From positions 26,261-90,260 of the forward strand of contig NBMY01000077.1 of NCBI GenBank assembly GCA_002212985.1: DNA of 64,000 nt. The letters are read 5' to 3'. This DNA is from Sphingobacteriales bacterium TSM_CSS (GTDB lineage Bacteria > Bacteroidota > Bacteroidia > Chitinophagales > UBA2359). Each line of letters starts with the position of its first letter. The stretch's first letter is position 1. The translations under genes were made by a program, and so were the position numbers. The notes beneath the pieces are model-generated. The model worked only from the letters and a program-made list of their open reading frames with translations. It did no database searches and was not told where the DNA came from. Shown one piece after another: positions 1 through 9,027 of the stretch.

Positions 1-1
1 A

Positions 2-1456
2 CACCCTCCGCACGAAAGAGCACATACCCTTGGGCACTACCATAGGGGCAACAGCCAGCATGTGGCGCAGGCTATAGATGCTGCCCTTGCGGCCAAACCG
101 GCATGGGAAGAAATGCCATGGGAACACCGCGCAACGATATTCCTCAAAGCAGCCGATTTATTAGCCGGACCCTACCGTTATGCCATTAATGCGGCCACCA
201 TGCTGGGGCAATCCAAAAACGCATATCAGGCAGAAATTGACTCTGCTTGCGAGCTGATAGATTTTTTGCGGTATAATGCTTACTTTATGCAGCAAATTTA
301 TGCCAACCAGCCCGCTTCTTCCAAAGGCGTTTGGAACCGCATGGAATATCGCCCCTTAGAGGGGTTTGTACTGGCCATTACCCCTTTTAACTTTACCGCC
401 ATTGCCGGCAACCTGCCAACCTCTCCCGCCCTTATGGGCAATACGGTGGTGTGGAAACCGGCCGAAACACAAATATATTCGGCCAATATTATAATGGCGG
501 TGCTGCGCGAAGCCGGCCTGCCCAATGGAGTAATAAACCTTGTTTACACCGACGGCCCTACGGTAGGCAATACCGTTTTTGCCCACCCCGATTTTGCCGG
601 CATACACTTTACCGGTTCAACCGGCACGTTTCAGTACATGTGGAAAACCATTGGCAGCAATATTGCCACTTATAAAACCTACCCGCGCATTGTGGGCGAA
701 ACAGGCGGTAAAGATTTTGTTGTTGCACATCCATCGGCAAAACCCGAGTTTGTGGCCACCGCACTCTCCAGAGGTGCTTTTGAATATCAGGGGCAGAAAT
801 GCTCGGCCGCATCAAGAGCCTATATACCCAAAAGCCTTTGGATGGAAGTGCGCGAACTGCTCACCGAAGACCTGATGGAGTTTAAAATGGGTACGGTGGA
901 AGATTTTGGCAACTTTATTAATGCCGTTATAGACGAAAAATCGTTTGATAAAATTGCTCAATATATTGAAGCCGCCCGAAACCACCCCGATGCCGAGATT
1001 ATTGCCGGCGGAAATTATAGCAAAACCGAGGGCTTTTTTATAGAGCCCACGGTTATTTTGGTAAAAGACCCGAACTATATCACCATGTGCGAAGAAATTT
1101 TCGGGCCGGTACTTACCGTTTATGTATATAACGACCACCAGTTTGAAGAAACGCTCGATTTGCTCAATAAAACATCGCCCTATGCCTTAACCGGTGCGCT
1201 GTTTGCCCAAGACCGGCAAGCTATTGCTATGGCTGCTCATAAACTGCGCCACGCTGCAGGCAATTTTTATATTAACGACAAACCTACCGGGGCAGTGGTA
1301 AACCAGCAACCCTTTGGCGGCGGACGTGCTTCGGGTACCAATGATAAGGCAGGTTCTTACCTCAACCTCATCAGGTGGGTGTCGGCAAGGTCAATTAAAG
1401 AAAATTTTGTGCCGCCGGCCTCTTATAAATACCCCTTCCTTAGCAGCGAAGAGTAA
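2..1456 (+). CDS. pruA: 1-pyrroline-5-carboxylate dehydrogenase, 5' end outside window
   Basis: This enzyme oxidises glutamate-5-semialdehyde (P5C) to glutamate with NAD+, the second step of proline breakdown in the cytoplasm. The reading frame is open back to base 2 and the residues before the internal GTG at 62 still fit the family, so the true start lies upstream. The ALDH signatures are present: the PFNFTA cofactor-site segment, the FTGST loop, the GETGGK glutamate motif and the catalytic cysteine in QGQKCSAASR. The C-terminal part has FYINDKPTGAVV and QQPFGGGRASGTNDK, typical of the ALDH4A1-like stand-alone form rather than a PutA fusion. About 485 residues are visible. The next gene lies 122 bases downstream and is unrelated. 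Confidence 0.95.
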   Translation, partial: HPPHERAHTLGHYHRGNSQHVAQAIDAALAAKPAWEEMPWEHRATIFLKAADLLAGPYRYAINAATMLGQSKNAYQAEIDSACELIDFLRYNAYFMQQIYANQPASSKGVWNRMEYRPLEGFVLAITPFNFTAIAGNLPTSPALMGNTVVWKPAETQIYSANIIMAVLREAGLPNGVINLVYTDGPTVGNTVFAHPDFAGIHFTGSTGTFQYMWKTIGSNIATYKTYPRIVGETGGKDFVVAHPSAKPEFVATALSRGAFEYQGQKCSAASRAYIPKSLWMEVRELLTEDLMEFKMGTVEDFGNFINAVIDEKSFDKIAQYIEAARNHPDAEIIAGGNYSKTEGFFIEPTVILVKDPNYITMCEEIFGPVLTVYVYNDHQFEETLDLLNKTSPYALTGALFAQDRQAIAMAAHKLRHAAGNFYINDKPTGAVVNQQPFGGGRASGTNDKAGSYLNLIRWVSARSIKENFVPPASYKYPFLSSEE

Positions 1457-1578
1457 ACAGAAATACCCATAAATAACCGATTGTGCTAATAAAACATATT
1501 GCACATCCTTTTTTTGTGAGGATTTTGTTGCTGCCACACTAAATCAAGATTAACCGCCAACAAGCCGCAAGCCCTTTT

Positions 1579-2643
1579 ATGCCCGAAAAATTCCAATACG
1601 ATGCTTCACTTAAAACAACCTTGCTGGTTATCAGAGATTACCTGCTTGAGTTTGTGGGAAAATGGTACTGGTATGTGCTGGTTTGCGGTGTATTATGCGT
1701 GTTTGCCTATATTAATGCCAAGCGCAAACCAACAACCTATACCGCAACCGTAACCTTTATGACCACCTCCGATTCGCCCTCCCGATTTTCGGGTTTTATG
1801 CAACTTGCAGGGCAATTGGGCATTAATACCGGTTCGGCAGGCAGCGAACTGAAATCGGAAAAAATTGTTGAACTGCTTAGTTCAAAGTATATCATCTACA
1901 ATACCCTACTCAAAAAAATTGACATAAACGGCAAGTCAGATCTGCTTTTTAACCATTATATTGATCTCTTTGACTTGTCTGCCGACCTGGAGCGAGCCGA
2001 TACCACTTTGCACAATTTCAGGTTTACCGCCACCGATGCCGACAAATTTTCGTTTAAAGAAAACAAAGTGGCCAGTATGCTGTATAAAGATATTTTTGAA
2101 ACCTACCTCAGTACCAATACCAGCAAAAACGGTATTATGAAAGCCGAATGCACCACCAAATCGGAACAGTTTTCAAAGGAATTTACAGCAGAATTGGTAA
2201 AAACCCTGAGCGATTATTATATAAAGAAAACAGTGGAGCAAGAGTACGAGGCTTACCGGCTTATTGATAAACGGGTTGACTCTTTGTACCGCCTGCTCAT
2301 AAGCAAGGAAAATGCCCTGGCCGAGTGGATTGACGACCACCGCAGCGCACTGCGGGCCAATACCCTGCCTGCCACGGTTATGATGCAACAGCAACGCCTC
2401 GAAAGCGAAGCCGAAGTATTGAACGTAATGTATGCCGAGGCAGCCAAAAACCGCGAAGTAGCTAAAATGAATCTGGTAAGCGGCACACCCATTATACAAA
2501 TTATTGATTACCCGACTTACCCGTTGCCCAAAAAGAAACCCGGCGCTCTTATTCCTTGTTTTTTAATGTTGGTGATATCGGGTGGTTTGCTCACCGTATT
2601 TTTTACCCTTCGTAAATTGGTGCGCGATGCCTTTGCTGCCTGA
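1579..2643 (+). CDS. Wzz/GNVR-type polysaccharide chain-length determinant-like membrane protein
   Basis: This is an inner-membrane protein of 354 residues with the layout of chain-length determinants for surface polysaccharide. A short cytoplasmic N-terminus is followed by a membrane helix (about residues 31-47), a long periplasmic part with predicted coiled-coil stretches (about 215-290), a proline-rich stretch (YPTYPLPKKKPG, about 313-324) and a second membrane helix (about 325-345). The Pro/Lys stretch before the last helix is the usual GNVR/Wzz landmark. There is no C-terminal tyrosine kinase domain. No polysaccharide cluster surrounds it, so its polymer is unknown. Start chosen at the first ATG, which gives a normal cytoplasmic tail. 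Confidence 0.82.
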   Translation: MPEKFQYDASLKTTLLVIRDYLLEFVGKWYWYVLVCGVLCVFAYINAKRKPTTYTATVTFMTTSDSPSRFSGFMQLAGQLGINTGSAGSELKSEKIVELLSSKYIIYNTLLKKIDINGKSDLLFNHYIDLFDLSADLERADTTLHNFRFTATDADKFSFKENKVASMLYKDIFETYLSTNTSKNGIMKAECTTKSEQFSKEFTAELVKTLSDYYIKKTVEQEYEAYRLIDKRVDSLYRLLISKENALAEWIDDHRSALRANTLPATVMMQQQRLESEAEVLNVMYAEAAKNREVAKMNLVSGTPIIQIIDYPTYPLPKKKPGALIPCFLMLVISGGLLTVFFTLRKLVRDAFAA

Positions 2644-2772
2644 AAAATTTATGGATTTATTGCTCAAATTGACAAAAGTCATTGCACAGGGAAGTATATT
2701 AACCGAAATTTGAAACTGAAAAGCGTTATTTTTGACATTTAAAAAATAAAATAATTAAAAACTCTTTATAGT

Positions 2773-3132
2773 ATGCTAATTACCGACGAAAAAAAAATCA
2801 GTGAAATCCAAACCGAGTTTCATGCGAAGTTTCCATATTTGAAACTGGAATTTTACTCCCAACCACATACCGAAGGCGGCATTTCTGCCCATAATATGCT
2901 TGATGCGGGTAAAACAGTGGGCGAAGTGCGCACCATACACCAAGAAGGCAACCTGAGCATAAACGGCAACCTGAAAGTTAGTACGCTTGAATCTAATTTC
3001 AAGGAAATGTACGGGCTGAATGTGCAGGTGTTTAGGCGATCCAGAAAAATATGGCTTCAAACCACCGCTACCGATGAGTGGACGCTGGCAGAACAAAACC
3101 GCTTAGGCGAAGAAACCGGACTCTACGACTAA
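2773..3132 (+). CDS. Conserved small Bacteroidota protein of unknown function
   Basis: This protein has 119 residues, no signal peptide and no membrane helix, so it is probably cytoplasmic. It begins with a charged helix-like segment followed by KFPYLKLEFYS, and ends with an acidic tail after EWTLAEQNRLGEE. I recall this pattern (FPYLK.EF near the start, WTL.EQN near the end) from unnamed conserved Bacteroidota proteins, but no function is known to me. A TATTTTTG element at 2727-2734 fits a Bacteroidota -7 box about 40 bases before the ATG. The upstream 129 bases are AT-rich and hold no other gene. Confidence 0.75.
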   Translation: MLITDEKKISEIQTEFHAKFPYLKLEFYSQPHTEGGISAHNMLDAGKTVGEVRTIHQEGNLSINGNLKVSTLESNFKEMYGLNVQVFRRSRKIWLQTTATDEWTLAEQNRLGEETGLYD

Positions 3133-3185
3133 CCCCACGCTTTGGTAAACGCTTGCCAAATTCAAATGCCGGAAAACCGGATTAA

Positions 3186-3605
3186 ATGAACAGCATTTAT
3201 ATACTACAGCGTAGCAGTAGGGCAGGTATGGCCTTTTGCGTTGCCTGGCTGTTGCCGGCAATCTTGTTGTGTGTTTTACCCACCTGTAACACCAGCCCTG
3301 CGGGTGCAACCAAAAACGGCAGCACCGCAGAGGTTTCTATACCACAAGATACCATGGTGCGCATATTAATTGATATGCACCTGGCAGAAGCCATGATTCA
3401 AAGTGTGCGCCGCGACCGAGATACAACGGTAAAAGCGACTATACAAGACTACTACAATACCATTTACAAAACCCACCATATTACCGAACAGCAATTCAAA
3501 GAGGCATTCGTTTTTTATAGTCAGGACATAGAAACATTAGACAAAATGTATGACGACATGCAGATATTGCTTAGCAAAATGGAAGAGGAGGTAAAAGTAA
3601 AATAA
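3186..3605 (+). CDS. DUF4296 family lipoprotein
   Basis: This is a 139-residue envelope protein. The N-terminus has a basic stretch, a hydrophobic segment (about residues 14-32) and a cysteine at LPTC, which would be the lipidation site under the relaxed lipobox of Bacteroidota. The mature part contains the DUF4296 core: IPQDTMVRILIDMHLAEA followed by a helical region with YYNTIYKTHHITEQQF and a C-terminal helix. The family is common in Bacteroidota and its role is unknown. It starts 53 bases after the preceding small gene, so the two may be co-transcribed. The gene on its right is convergent. Confidence 0.8.
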   Translation: MNSIYILQRSSRAGMAFCVAWLLPAILLCVLPTCNTSPAGATKNGSTAEVSIPQDTMVRILIDMHLAEAMIQSVRRDRDTTVKATIQDYYNTIYKTHHITEQQFKEAFVFYSQDIETLDKMYDDMQILLSKMEEEVKVK

Positions 3606-3619
3606 CCCTGCCGCCCGGG

Positions 3620-4858
3620 CTATATGGGCCGGGTTAATACAAACTGTGTGCGAACCGTTTTCCCGTTTTGCCGCAATTTCAGCCTTATTTTTTTACCCGG
3701 TTTTTTGTTGAGCATATCATACAGTTCGCCAATGCTGGCAGTGTGTGCAAAAACACCGTTTATTGAAATCAGTTCATCGCCGGGTATAATGCCGGCCTGT
3801 GCCGCCGCGGAATTTGGGCGCACATAACTAACCGTTATGTTCTTGTAGGTAGCGCCTCTTGCTTCCAGTTGAATTCCGCTAAGGTCATACAAAAAAGGAC
3901 TTTTTAAGTGCGAGTTAGGGTTAAGGTACATTTCCTGTTTGGGGTAGTTTAGTACTACCGTAAAGCGGCATAAAATATCGCCGCCCAAATTTCCATCCCA
4001 GTTGTTGTCTTGTTCTATAGCCAGTTGCAATGATTCATCATCGGGAAACCCGGCTACCGGTTGCTTCATAACAAAACCGCCAAACGAGAGGCTGCCTAAT
4101 CGTCCCATTTTACCCATTATATCACCGCTTAACCCGCGCCCAAGGTAAGAAACAATACAGGTATCGGGCAAAGGAACTTTTTGCTCAAACACCGTTAGTG
4201 CCTGTGTGGCACCGGTGTCAATAAGCAGGTTCAGTTTTGCCGTATCGGCTTTTGAGCCGGTAATAAGAGCCTCAATATAAGGTTTGCCGTTTTTGAGGGT
4301 TATTTTTGCCCGGTTTCCTTTGGCTTTGTATTTGTAATGTTGCGGGCTGTAGAGTTGAATGTATTTTTGACGATAGTTAATTTCGACAATAAACTTGCTA
4401 AACAGGTCATTACCAATAATACCATATACCGGTTTACCAAACACCTCCGAAAAAGAAATTAAATCGGGGGGCAACACAACCAATTCCATATTACTGCCTT
4501 CTACTTCGGGCATATTCAGTTGAATACCGCCAATGAGCCGGGCTAAAATGGCATCGCCCTGTCCCAATCCCTGTATTTTTATGTTTCGCCCCCGGTTGGT
4601 TACGCCAATTACATTCAGCAACATGGGTTCGGTAATTACCGTAGTGCGCGAACCGGTGTCTAAAATAAAATTAACCTCCACCCTGTTGTTAATTTTTATG
4701 GGCAGCAGTATAAGGTTGTGTTGTATTTCAACCGGAATGCGCACCGTTTTGCGTTCGGGCGAGGTAAAGCGGAATTGGGCTTTTATAGGATTTACATGAA
4801 CGAGCAAACAGGTAAACCACAGCAATAAAAGCCAATATTTACCCCCTTTTTGGCGCAT
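3620..4858 (-). CDS. Secreted retropepsin-like aspartyl protease with C-terminal PDZ domain
   Basis: This 412-residue exported protein has a signal peptide ending near residue 28. It carries two aspartyl-protease half-domains, each with an hhDTG motif: FILDTGS (Asp67) and LLIDTGA (Asp214). A PDZ domain occupies about residues 335-412, with the carboxylate-binding region in the RGATYKNITVSYV strand area. The two DTG motifs in one chain suggest a pseudo-dimeric active site. Substrates are unknown. It is convergent with the DUF4296 gene and is separated by 165 bases from the divergent thioredoxin-fold gene. Confidence 0.85.
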   Translation of the reverse strand: MRQKGGKYWLLLLWFTCLLVHVNPIKAQFRFTSPERKTVRIPVEIQHNLILLPIKINNRVEVNFILDTGSRTTVITEPMLLNVIGVTNRGRNIKIQGLGQGDAILARLIGGIQLNMPEVEGSNMELVVLPPDLISFSEVFGKPVYGIIGNDLFSKFIVEINYRQKYIQLYSPQHYKYKAKGNRAKITLKNGKPYIEALITGSKADTAKLNLLIDTGATQALTVFEQKVPLPDTCIVSYLGRGLSGDIMGKMGRLGSLSFGGFVMKQPVAGFPDDESLQLAIEQDNNWDGNLGGDILCRFTVVLNYPKQEMYLNPNSHLKSPFLYDLSGIQLEARGATYKNITVSYVRPNSAAAQAGIIPGDELISINGVFAHTASIGELYDMLNKKPGKKIRLKLRQNGKTVRTQFVLTRPI

Positions 4859-5023
4859 GGCAGTTGTTGTTTTTGGTCTTGACCATTCAAAACAGTTAAA
4901 AAAAGTTTTTTTATGACTTTTATTAAGCCGTTTTGCTTTTTGGTGTGTTAAGTAATTGTAAAGATACGGTTTCTGTATGTAGCTTACCCCAACTTTTACT
5001 TACAAATTTGATAACAGCAATCT

Positions 5024-5593
5024 ATGCCCGCTTTAGAAACCATACCCCTTGCGCTTGGCTATACCGCCCCCGCCTTTAACCTGCCCGATGTGGTAAGCGG
5101 CGAGTGCGTTAGTTTGGAAGAAATTAAGGGCCGCGTAGCAACCGTGGTAATGTTTATTTGTAACCATTGCCCCTATGTAATACATGTAAACCCCGAATTG
5201 GTGAAAGTAGCCAACGATTACCTGCATCGGGGAGTGGCCTTTGTGGCCATCAGCAGCAACGACATAACCCTTTACCCCGACGATGCTCCTGCCAAAATGC
5301 GGCAACGCGCGCTGGAAATGAATTACCCCTTTCCTTATTTGTATGATGAAACTCAGGAAACAGCTAAAGCGTACCACGCTGTTTGTACTCCAGATATTAG
5401 TGTGTTTAATGCCGGTCTTCAATGTGTTTACCGAGGCCGCTTAGATGACTCGCGCCCCGGAAACAACCTTCCACTAACCGGTGCCGACCTCCGCAATGTG
5501 CTCCATGCCTTGTTACACGGCAACCCTTTGCCCGCAAAACACTACCCCAGCATAGGCTGCAGTATAAAATGGAAAGGGGAAGCGCCATATTAA
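5024..5593 (+). CDS. Thioredoxin-fold (AhpC/TSA-like) protein with CxxC motif
   Basis: This is a 189-residue protein without a signal peptide, so probably cytoplasmic. It has a thioredoxin-like fold: an N-terminal APAFNLPDV segment as in peroxiredoxin-like proteins, an active-site-like CNHCPYV (Cys46, Cys49), then VAFVAISSND and a cis-Pro region (VCTPDISVF). The C-terminal segment YRGRLDDSRPGN is typical of the redoxin subgroup often annotated only as thioredoxin family protein. It is likely a thiol-dependent oxidoreductase or peroxidase, and its partner is unknown. Confidence 0.85.
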   Translation: MPALETIPLALGYTAPAFNLPDVVSGECVSLEEIKGRVATVVMFICNHCPYVIHVNPELVKVANDYLHRGVAFVAISSNDITLYPDDAPAKMRQRALEMNYPFPYLYDETQETAKAYHAVCTPDISVFNAGLQCVYRGRLDDSRPGNNLPLTGADLRNVLHALLHGNPLPAKHYPSIGCSIKWKGEAPY

Positions 5594-5601
5594 CAAAAAA
5601 A

Positions 5602-5633
5602 TTTTGCAATATCGGTGAAAATGCGTATCTTTG
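5602..5633 (+). promoter_or_regulatory. Bacteroidota-type promoter for the Cys-rich repeat protein
   Basis: TTTTG at 5602-5606 and TATCTTTG at 5626-5633 are separated by 19 bases. This matches the known Bacteroidota consensus (TTTG, about 19-21, TAnnTTTG). Transcription would start near 5640, about 48 bases before the ATG at 5688. Confidence 0.7.
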
Positions 5634-5687
5634 TACCGAAATTAATTTTTAACCTATTACTTGTCATTAAAAACTTTTCTGCATCTC

Positions 5688-6245
5688 ATGAAAAAAATTC
5701 TTGGTTTTTGTATCGTTCTTATTGCTTTACTTGCATTTAACAACACTTTTGCGCAAACTTCAAATACCAGTCAAAATGGCAACGAAGCAAAACCTGCCTG
5801 CGCCGGTAAATCTGCCGCCTGTTGCAAAGACAAAAAAGGCACCGCCAGCGCCGAACAAGGCAGCACCAAAATGGTAGAAGCCGGCGGCGTATCGGCCAAT
5901 GCCAAGCCCGCCTGCGCCGGTAAATCTGCCGCCTGCTGTAAAGACAAAAAAGGCACCGCCACCGCCAGCGCCGAACAAGGCAGTACCAAAATGGTAGAAG
6001 CCGGCGGCGTATCAGCTAATGCCAAACCCGCCTGCGCCGGTAAATCTGCTGCCTGCTGTAAAGACAAAAAAGGCACCGCCAGCGCCGAACAAGGCAGTAC
6101 CAAAATGGTAGAAGCCGGCGGCGTATCGCCCGAAGCCAAACCCGCCTGCTCCGGTAAATCTGCTGCCTGCTGTAAAGATAAAAAATCGGCCGCTTCTTGC
6201 GATAAAGAGAAAAAAGCCGAAAATGCTACAACCCCGCAAGAGTAA
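5688..6245 (+). CDS. Exported Cys/Lys-rich tandem-repeat protein
   Basis: This is a 185-residue protein starting at ATG 5688, which gives a clean signal peptide (MKKILGFCIVLIALLAF, cleavage near FAQ). An in-frame TTG at 5661 would spoil that signal. The mature part is three near-identical units of 38, 40 and 38 residues plus a partial fourth. Each has a PACAGKSAACCKDKK segment with three cysteines, then a hydrophilic STKMVEAGGV spacer. I do not recognise a named family. Clustered Cys and Lys suggest metal binding or disulfide cross-linking, but that is inference. It has its own strong promoter and a strong terminator, so it is monocistronic. The unit number could vary by slippage. Confidence 0.8.
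   Translation: MKKILGFCIVLIALLAFNNTFAQTSNTSQNGNEAKPACAGKSAACCKDKKGTASAEQGSTKMVEAGGVSANAKPACAGKSAACCKDKKGTATASAEQGSTKMVEAGGVSANAKPACAGKSAACCKDKKGTASAEQGSTKMVEAGGVSPEAKPACSGKSAACCKDKKSAASCDKEKKAENATTPQE
5787..6134 (+). repeat. Three tandem 114/120/114-bp coding repeats
   Basis: Units start at 5787, 5901 and 6021, and a divergent partial unit starts at 6135. The second is 6 bp longer, adding Thr-Ala. The units are nearly identical at the DNA level, pointing to recent duplication or active copy-number change, and all lengths preserve frame. Confidence 0.9.
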
Positions 6246-6268
6246 TTAACCGCTTTTGCTTGCTACTT

Positions 6269-6320
6269 CATCGGGTAACTTACAGTTGCACATGCGCTGT
6301 GGGTTACCCGATGTTTGTTT
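6269..6320 (+). terminator. Intrinsic terminator after the Cys-rich repeat gene
   Basis: An 11-bp perfect stem pairs CATCGGGTAAC (6269-6279) with GTTACCCGATG (6303-6313), and TTTGTTTT follows. A smaller internal stem (ACAG...CTGT) lies in the loop. Confidence 0.8.
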
Positions 6321-6438
6321 TAGCTGTTTTTTTCCTGTCCTGAAACAAGAGGGGAACTTTTAAAACAAAACTATGGTTATATCAGGTACTTTACAACACA
6401 TAATACCAATCTTTACACCATATTTAATTCCTTCAAAA

Positions 6439-6675
6439 ATGACATCAATACAATTTAATGGAAAAATAGTGCGCAAAAAAATTGGCCCCGGTTTTTGGGG
6501 AATTGAAGAAGACGGCAACGGCAACAAATGGTTTCCGGTAAACCTGCCCGAAGAGTTACAACAGGACGGATTACCCGTTTGGGTGGAAGGAGAAGAAATG
6601 CCCGATTTTGTTTCGGTATTCATGTGGGGAAGCGGTTTTACTATTACCGGCTATAAAATTTTGCCCAACGCGTAA
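6439..6675 (+). CDS. Small conserved OB-like protein of unknown function
   Basis: This is a 78-residue protein starting at ATG 6439. An upstream in-frame ATG at 6373 adds 22 poorly conserved residues. Its pattern is a beta-rich start (IQFNGKIV), then GFWGIEEDGNGNKW, PVNLPEELQQDGLPV and a terminal MWGSGFTITGYKI. I recall the same order of short motifs (GFWGI, NLPEE..DGL, MWG) in a widespread family of small uncharacterised bacterial and archaeal proteins that looks like a compact beta-barrel. Function is unknown. It is probably cytoplasmic and follows the terminator at 6320. Confidence 0.72.
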   Translation: MTSIQFNGKIVRKKIGPGFWGIEEDGNGNKWFPVNLPEELQQDGLPVWVEGEEMPDFVSVFMWGSGFTITGYKILPNA

Positions 6676-6794
6676 GTAAGACAGGAAAAACACCCGCCTG
6701 ATACTTGAAATGCTTAATTACTGCCGTAAAAATTGTCTTATTCTGACGACGTATGTTATGCTATTCACCTTTACCATAAAAACCAACATTTAGT

Positions 6795-8369
6795 ATGCTC
6801 TTTACGTCTGTAACCTCACAATACACCACTGCTTATTTGCTCATGTTTGCATTGGCTGTTTTATGGTCTTTATTATCGGCCAAAAAACGCGGTGGCAGCT
6901 TGGCTTCGTTTTTAGGCACCGGCTTTTTCCTGTCGTTGGCCTTTTACCTGTTTACCGTATTTCAGCACCGTTCTGCCATGGCGGTTAACCCCGTTTGGCT
7001 TTTGGTAAGAGATTTAGGGGTTATGCACCTTACTACTACCCTTGCAGCGCGTGCCGCTTTGTTTAAACCCGCACTGCTGTTGCTGTTAACCGGTATTTTA
7101 TTGGCGTTGCCCTTTTACCGCAGCAACGTATTGCTTAACAGTTTTTCAGGGCAGTCGCTAGCTGCAGGCAGCCTTGACCCCAATGCCGAACTCCTTATAG
7201 ATGTAAAAGATGCCCAACATACGGCAGCCATTCAAGACATGTTAAACCCATACGGAGCAAGTTTGCAACCGGCTTTCCCTGCTATGCGCCACCCCGATTA
7301 TGCCAACCTCGATGATTATTTTGTTATTGACCTGCCCGCACAAAACGCAGGTAAAGCGCAGCAACTTTTAGAAGAACTGCAACAGCTTACCACAGAAGTA
7401 GATTGGGTAGAAACCAACGAGGTAATAACCTTAGACCCGCCCCAACCCACTCACTCCCTTAAAAAAGACAACAGTCCTTACCCTATTAACGATGCCCGAT
7501 TGGGAGAACTGTGGGGTTTTAGCGCCATGAACATGGCCGGATTGTATAACAATTTACTGAAAGGCAACCTGCGCCCCGCCAAAACTGCCCGAATTGCCAT
7601 ACTCGATACCGGCGTTGATGCCGCACACCCCGATTTGAAAGACAATTTTTTCACCACCGATGAACGCTATAATACCGATAAAATGGGACACGGAACCCAC
7701 TGCGCCGGCATTGCTGCGGCAGTTTCAAACAACGGTATCGGTATTGCCTCGTTTTCGCCCGATAACAGTCTGGTAAAAGTAACTTCGGTAAAAGTGCTGA
7801 CCGATAGCGGTATGGGAACCCAGCAATCTATTATTCAAGGCATCATTGAGGCAGCCGATAAAGACTATGATGTTATTTCCATGTCGTTGGGCGGCAGGGC
7901 AAACCCCGATGCCAACAAAGCCTATCAGGAGGCTGTTGATTATGCCGCCAAATCCGGAGCTATCATGATTGCCGCCGCCGGCAACAGCAGCGACAACGCC
8001 AAAAACTACGTGCCGGCAGGATGCAAAGGCGTTATAACCGTGTCTGCCATTGACTCCGATTTAAAACTGGCAGAATTTTCAAACTATATTTCCGATGTAG
8101 AAATGGGTATTGCCGCTCCGGGCGTTGATATTTTATCTACCACTCCCAACGGCAACTACGACCTTATGAGCGGAACCTCTATGGCCACGCCTTATGTGGC
8201 AGGGTTGGCAGGTATATTAAGAGCGGTAAATCCCAATTTAAACACCCGCAACCTGTACGATATTTTATCTCAAACAGGTATTGATACCAAAAATACCGCA
8301 CAATCGGGCAAGTTAATTCAACCCGTGGCAGCTATGGAAGCCGCCATGCGACAGCCGGCGTCAAATTAG
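6795..8369 (+). CDS. Membrane-anchored S8 (subtilisin-like) serine peptidase
   Basis: This 524-residue protein has an N-terminal membrane region with about three hydrophobic helices (about residues 13-30, 38-57 and 90-108). An I9-like propeptide region follows (about 125-215), then an S8 catalytic domain. The catalytic triad is visible: Asp271 in IAILDTGVD, His299 in GHGTHCAG and Ser462 in SGTSMATPYVAG. The oxyanion asparagine lies in AAAGNSS. Most secreted subtilases carry a plain signal peptide, so the multi-helix anchor suggests a cell-bound enzyme with its catalytic domain outside the inner membrane. The DUF697/SHOCT gene begins 28 bases downstream and is probably co-transcribed. Confidence 0.9.
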   Translation: MLFTSVTSQYTTAYLLMFALAVLWSLLSAKKRGGSLASFLGTGFFLSLAFYLFTVFQHRSAMAVNPVWLLVRDLGVMHLTTTLAARAALFKPALLLLLTGILLALPFYRSNVLLNSFSGQSLAAGSLDPNAELLIDVKDAQHTAAIQDMLNPYGASLQPAFPAMRHPDYANLDDYFVIDLPAQNAGKAQQLLEELQQLTTEVDWVETNEVITLDPPQPTHSLKKDNSPYPINDARLGELWGFSAMNMAGLYNNLLKGNLRPAKTARIAILDTGVDAAHPDLKDNFFTTDERYNTDKMGHGTHCAGIAAAVSNNGIGIASFSPDNSLVKVTSVKVLTDSGMGTQQSIIQGIIEAADKDYDVISMSLGGRANPDANKAYQEAVDYAAKSGAIMIAAAGNSSDNAKNYVPAGCKGVITVSAIDSDLKLAEFSNYISDVEMGIAAPGVDILSTTPNGNYDLMSGTSMATPYVAGLAGILRAVNPNLNTRNLYDILSQTGIDTKNTAQSGKLIQPVAAMEAAMRQPASN

Positions 8370-8397
8370 TTTATTTAAATTTTTTAAAGTTCAAAAA

Positions 8398-9027
8398 ATG
8401 AGTGCAGATAAACAGGCTCGTAAAACCAAAGCTACCGACATTATTACCCATAACGTACTGTTAAGTATGGGAGCGGCCATTATACCTGTTCCGGTGGCCG
8501 ATATTATAGCCCTTACCACCCTGCAGGCCAAAATGTTGAAGGAGTTGTGCGATTTGTACCAGAAACCTTTTTCTAATGACATTGCCCGAAACATTATTAC
8601 CGCAGTTGCAGGCAACAGCCTTGCCCGCATAGGTTCAAGTATTATTAAGGCCATACCCGGCTTGGGCACATTAATAGGCGGCGTTTCGGCGGTAATATTA
8701 TCTGGCGCTTCTACCTATGCCATTGGCCAGGTATTTGTAAAAAATCTGGAAGAAGGCAAAGCAATGGAAGAAATTAATCTCGATGCAGCCCGCGAACTAT
8801 ATAAGCAGGAACTTGAAAAGGGTAAAGAAGTAGCATCGCAGTTGGAAAAAGAATCGGAAGTTCCACCCGGTTCTACGTCAACAGGCAATGATAGTACAGA
8901 TTTTGAGGAAAACAAAAGAATGAATGTCATTCATCTGCTTAAAGAACTAAGTAACCTTAACCAGCAGGGCATTATTACCGATGAAGAATTTGCTGCCAAA
9001 AAGAAAGAGTTGTTAGAGCAAATTTAA
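8398..9027 (+). CDS. DUF697-like membrane protein with C-terminal SHOCT domain
   Basis: This is a 209-residue protein. The first 120 residues resemble DUF697 (YcjF/GTPase-associated type): an amphipathic start followed by hydrophobic, glycine-rich segments (AAIIPVPVADIIALTT and PGLGTLIGGVSAV). A charged helical linker follows. The last about 32 residues match a SHOCT motif (LLKELSNLNQQGIITDEEF then a Lys-rich end), a short domain thought to mediate oligomerisation or binding. It follows the subtilase gene by 28 bases, which suggests a functional link such as a membrane scaffold or substrate. That link is inference. Confidence 0.78.
   Translation: MSADKQARKTKATDIITHNVLLSMGAAIIPVPVADIIALTTLQAKMLKELCDLYQKPFSNDIARNIITAVAGNSLARIGSSIIKAIPGLGTLIGGVSAVILSGASTYAIGQVFVKNLEEGKAMEEINLDAARELYKQELEKGKEVASQLEKESEVPPGSTSTGNDSTDFEENKRMNVIHLLKELSNLNQQGIITDEEFAAKKKELLEQI

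Noticed and set aside
5771..6139. A 122-residue minus-strand repeat protein opposite the Cys-rich gene.
   Set aside because: The plus-strand gene has a promoter, signal peptide and terminator; the antisense frame has none.
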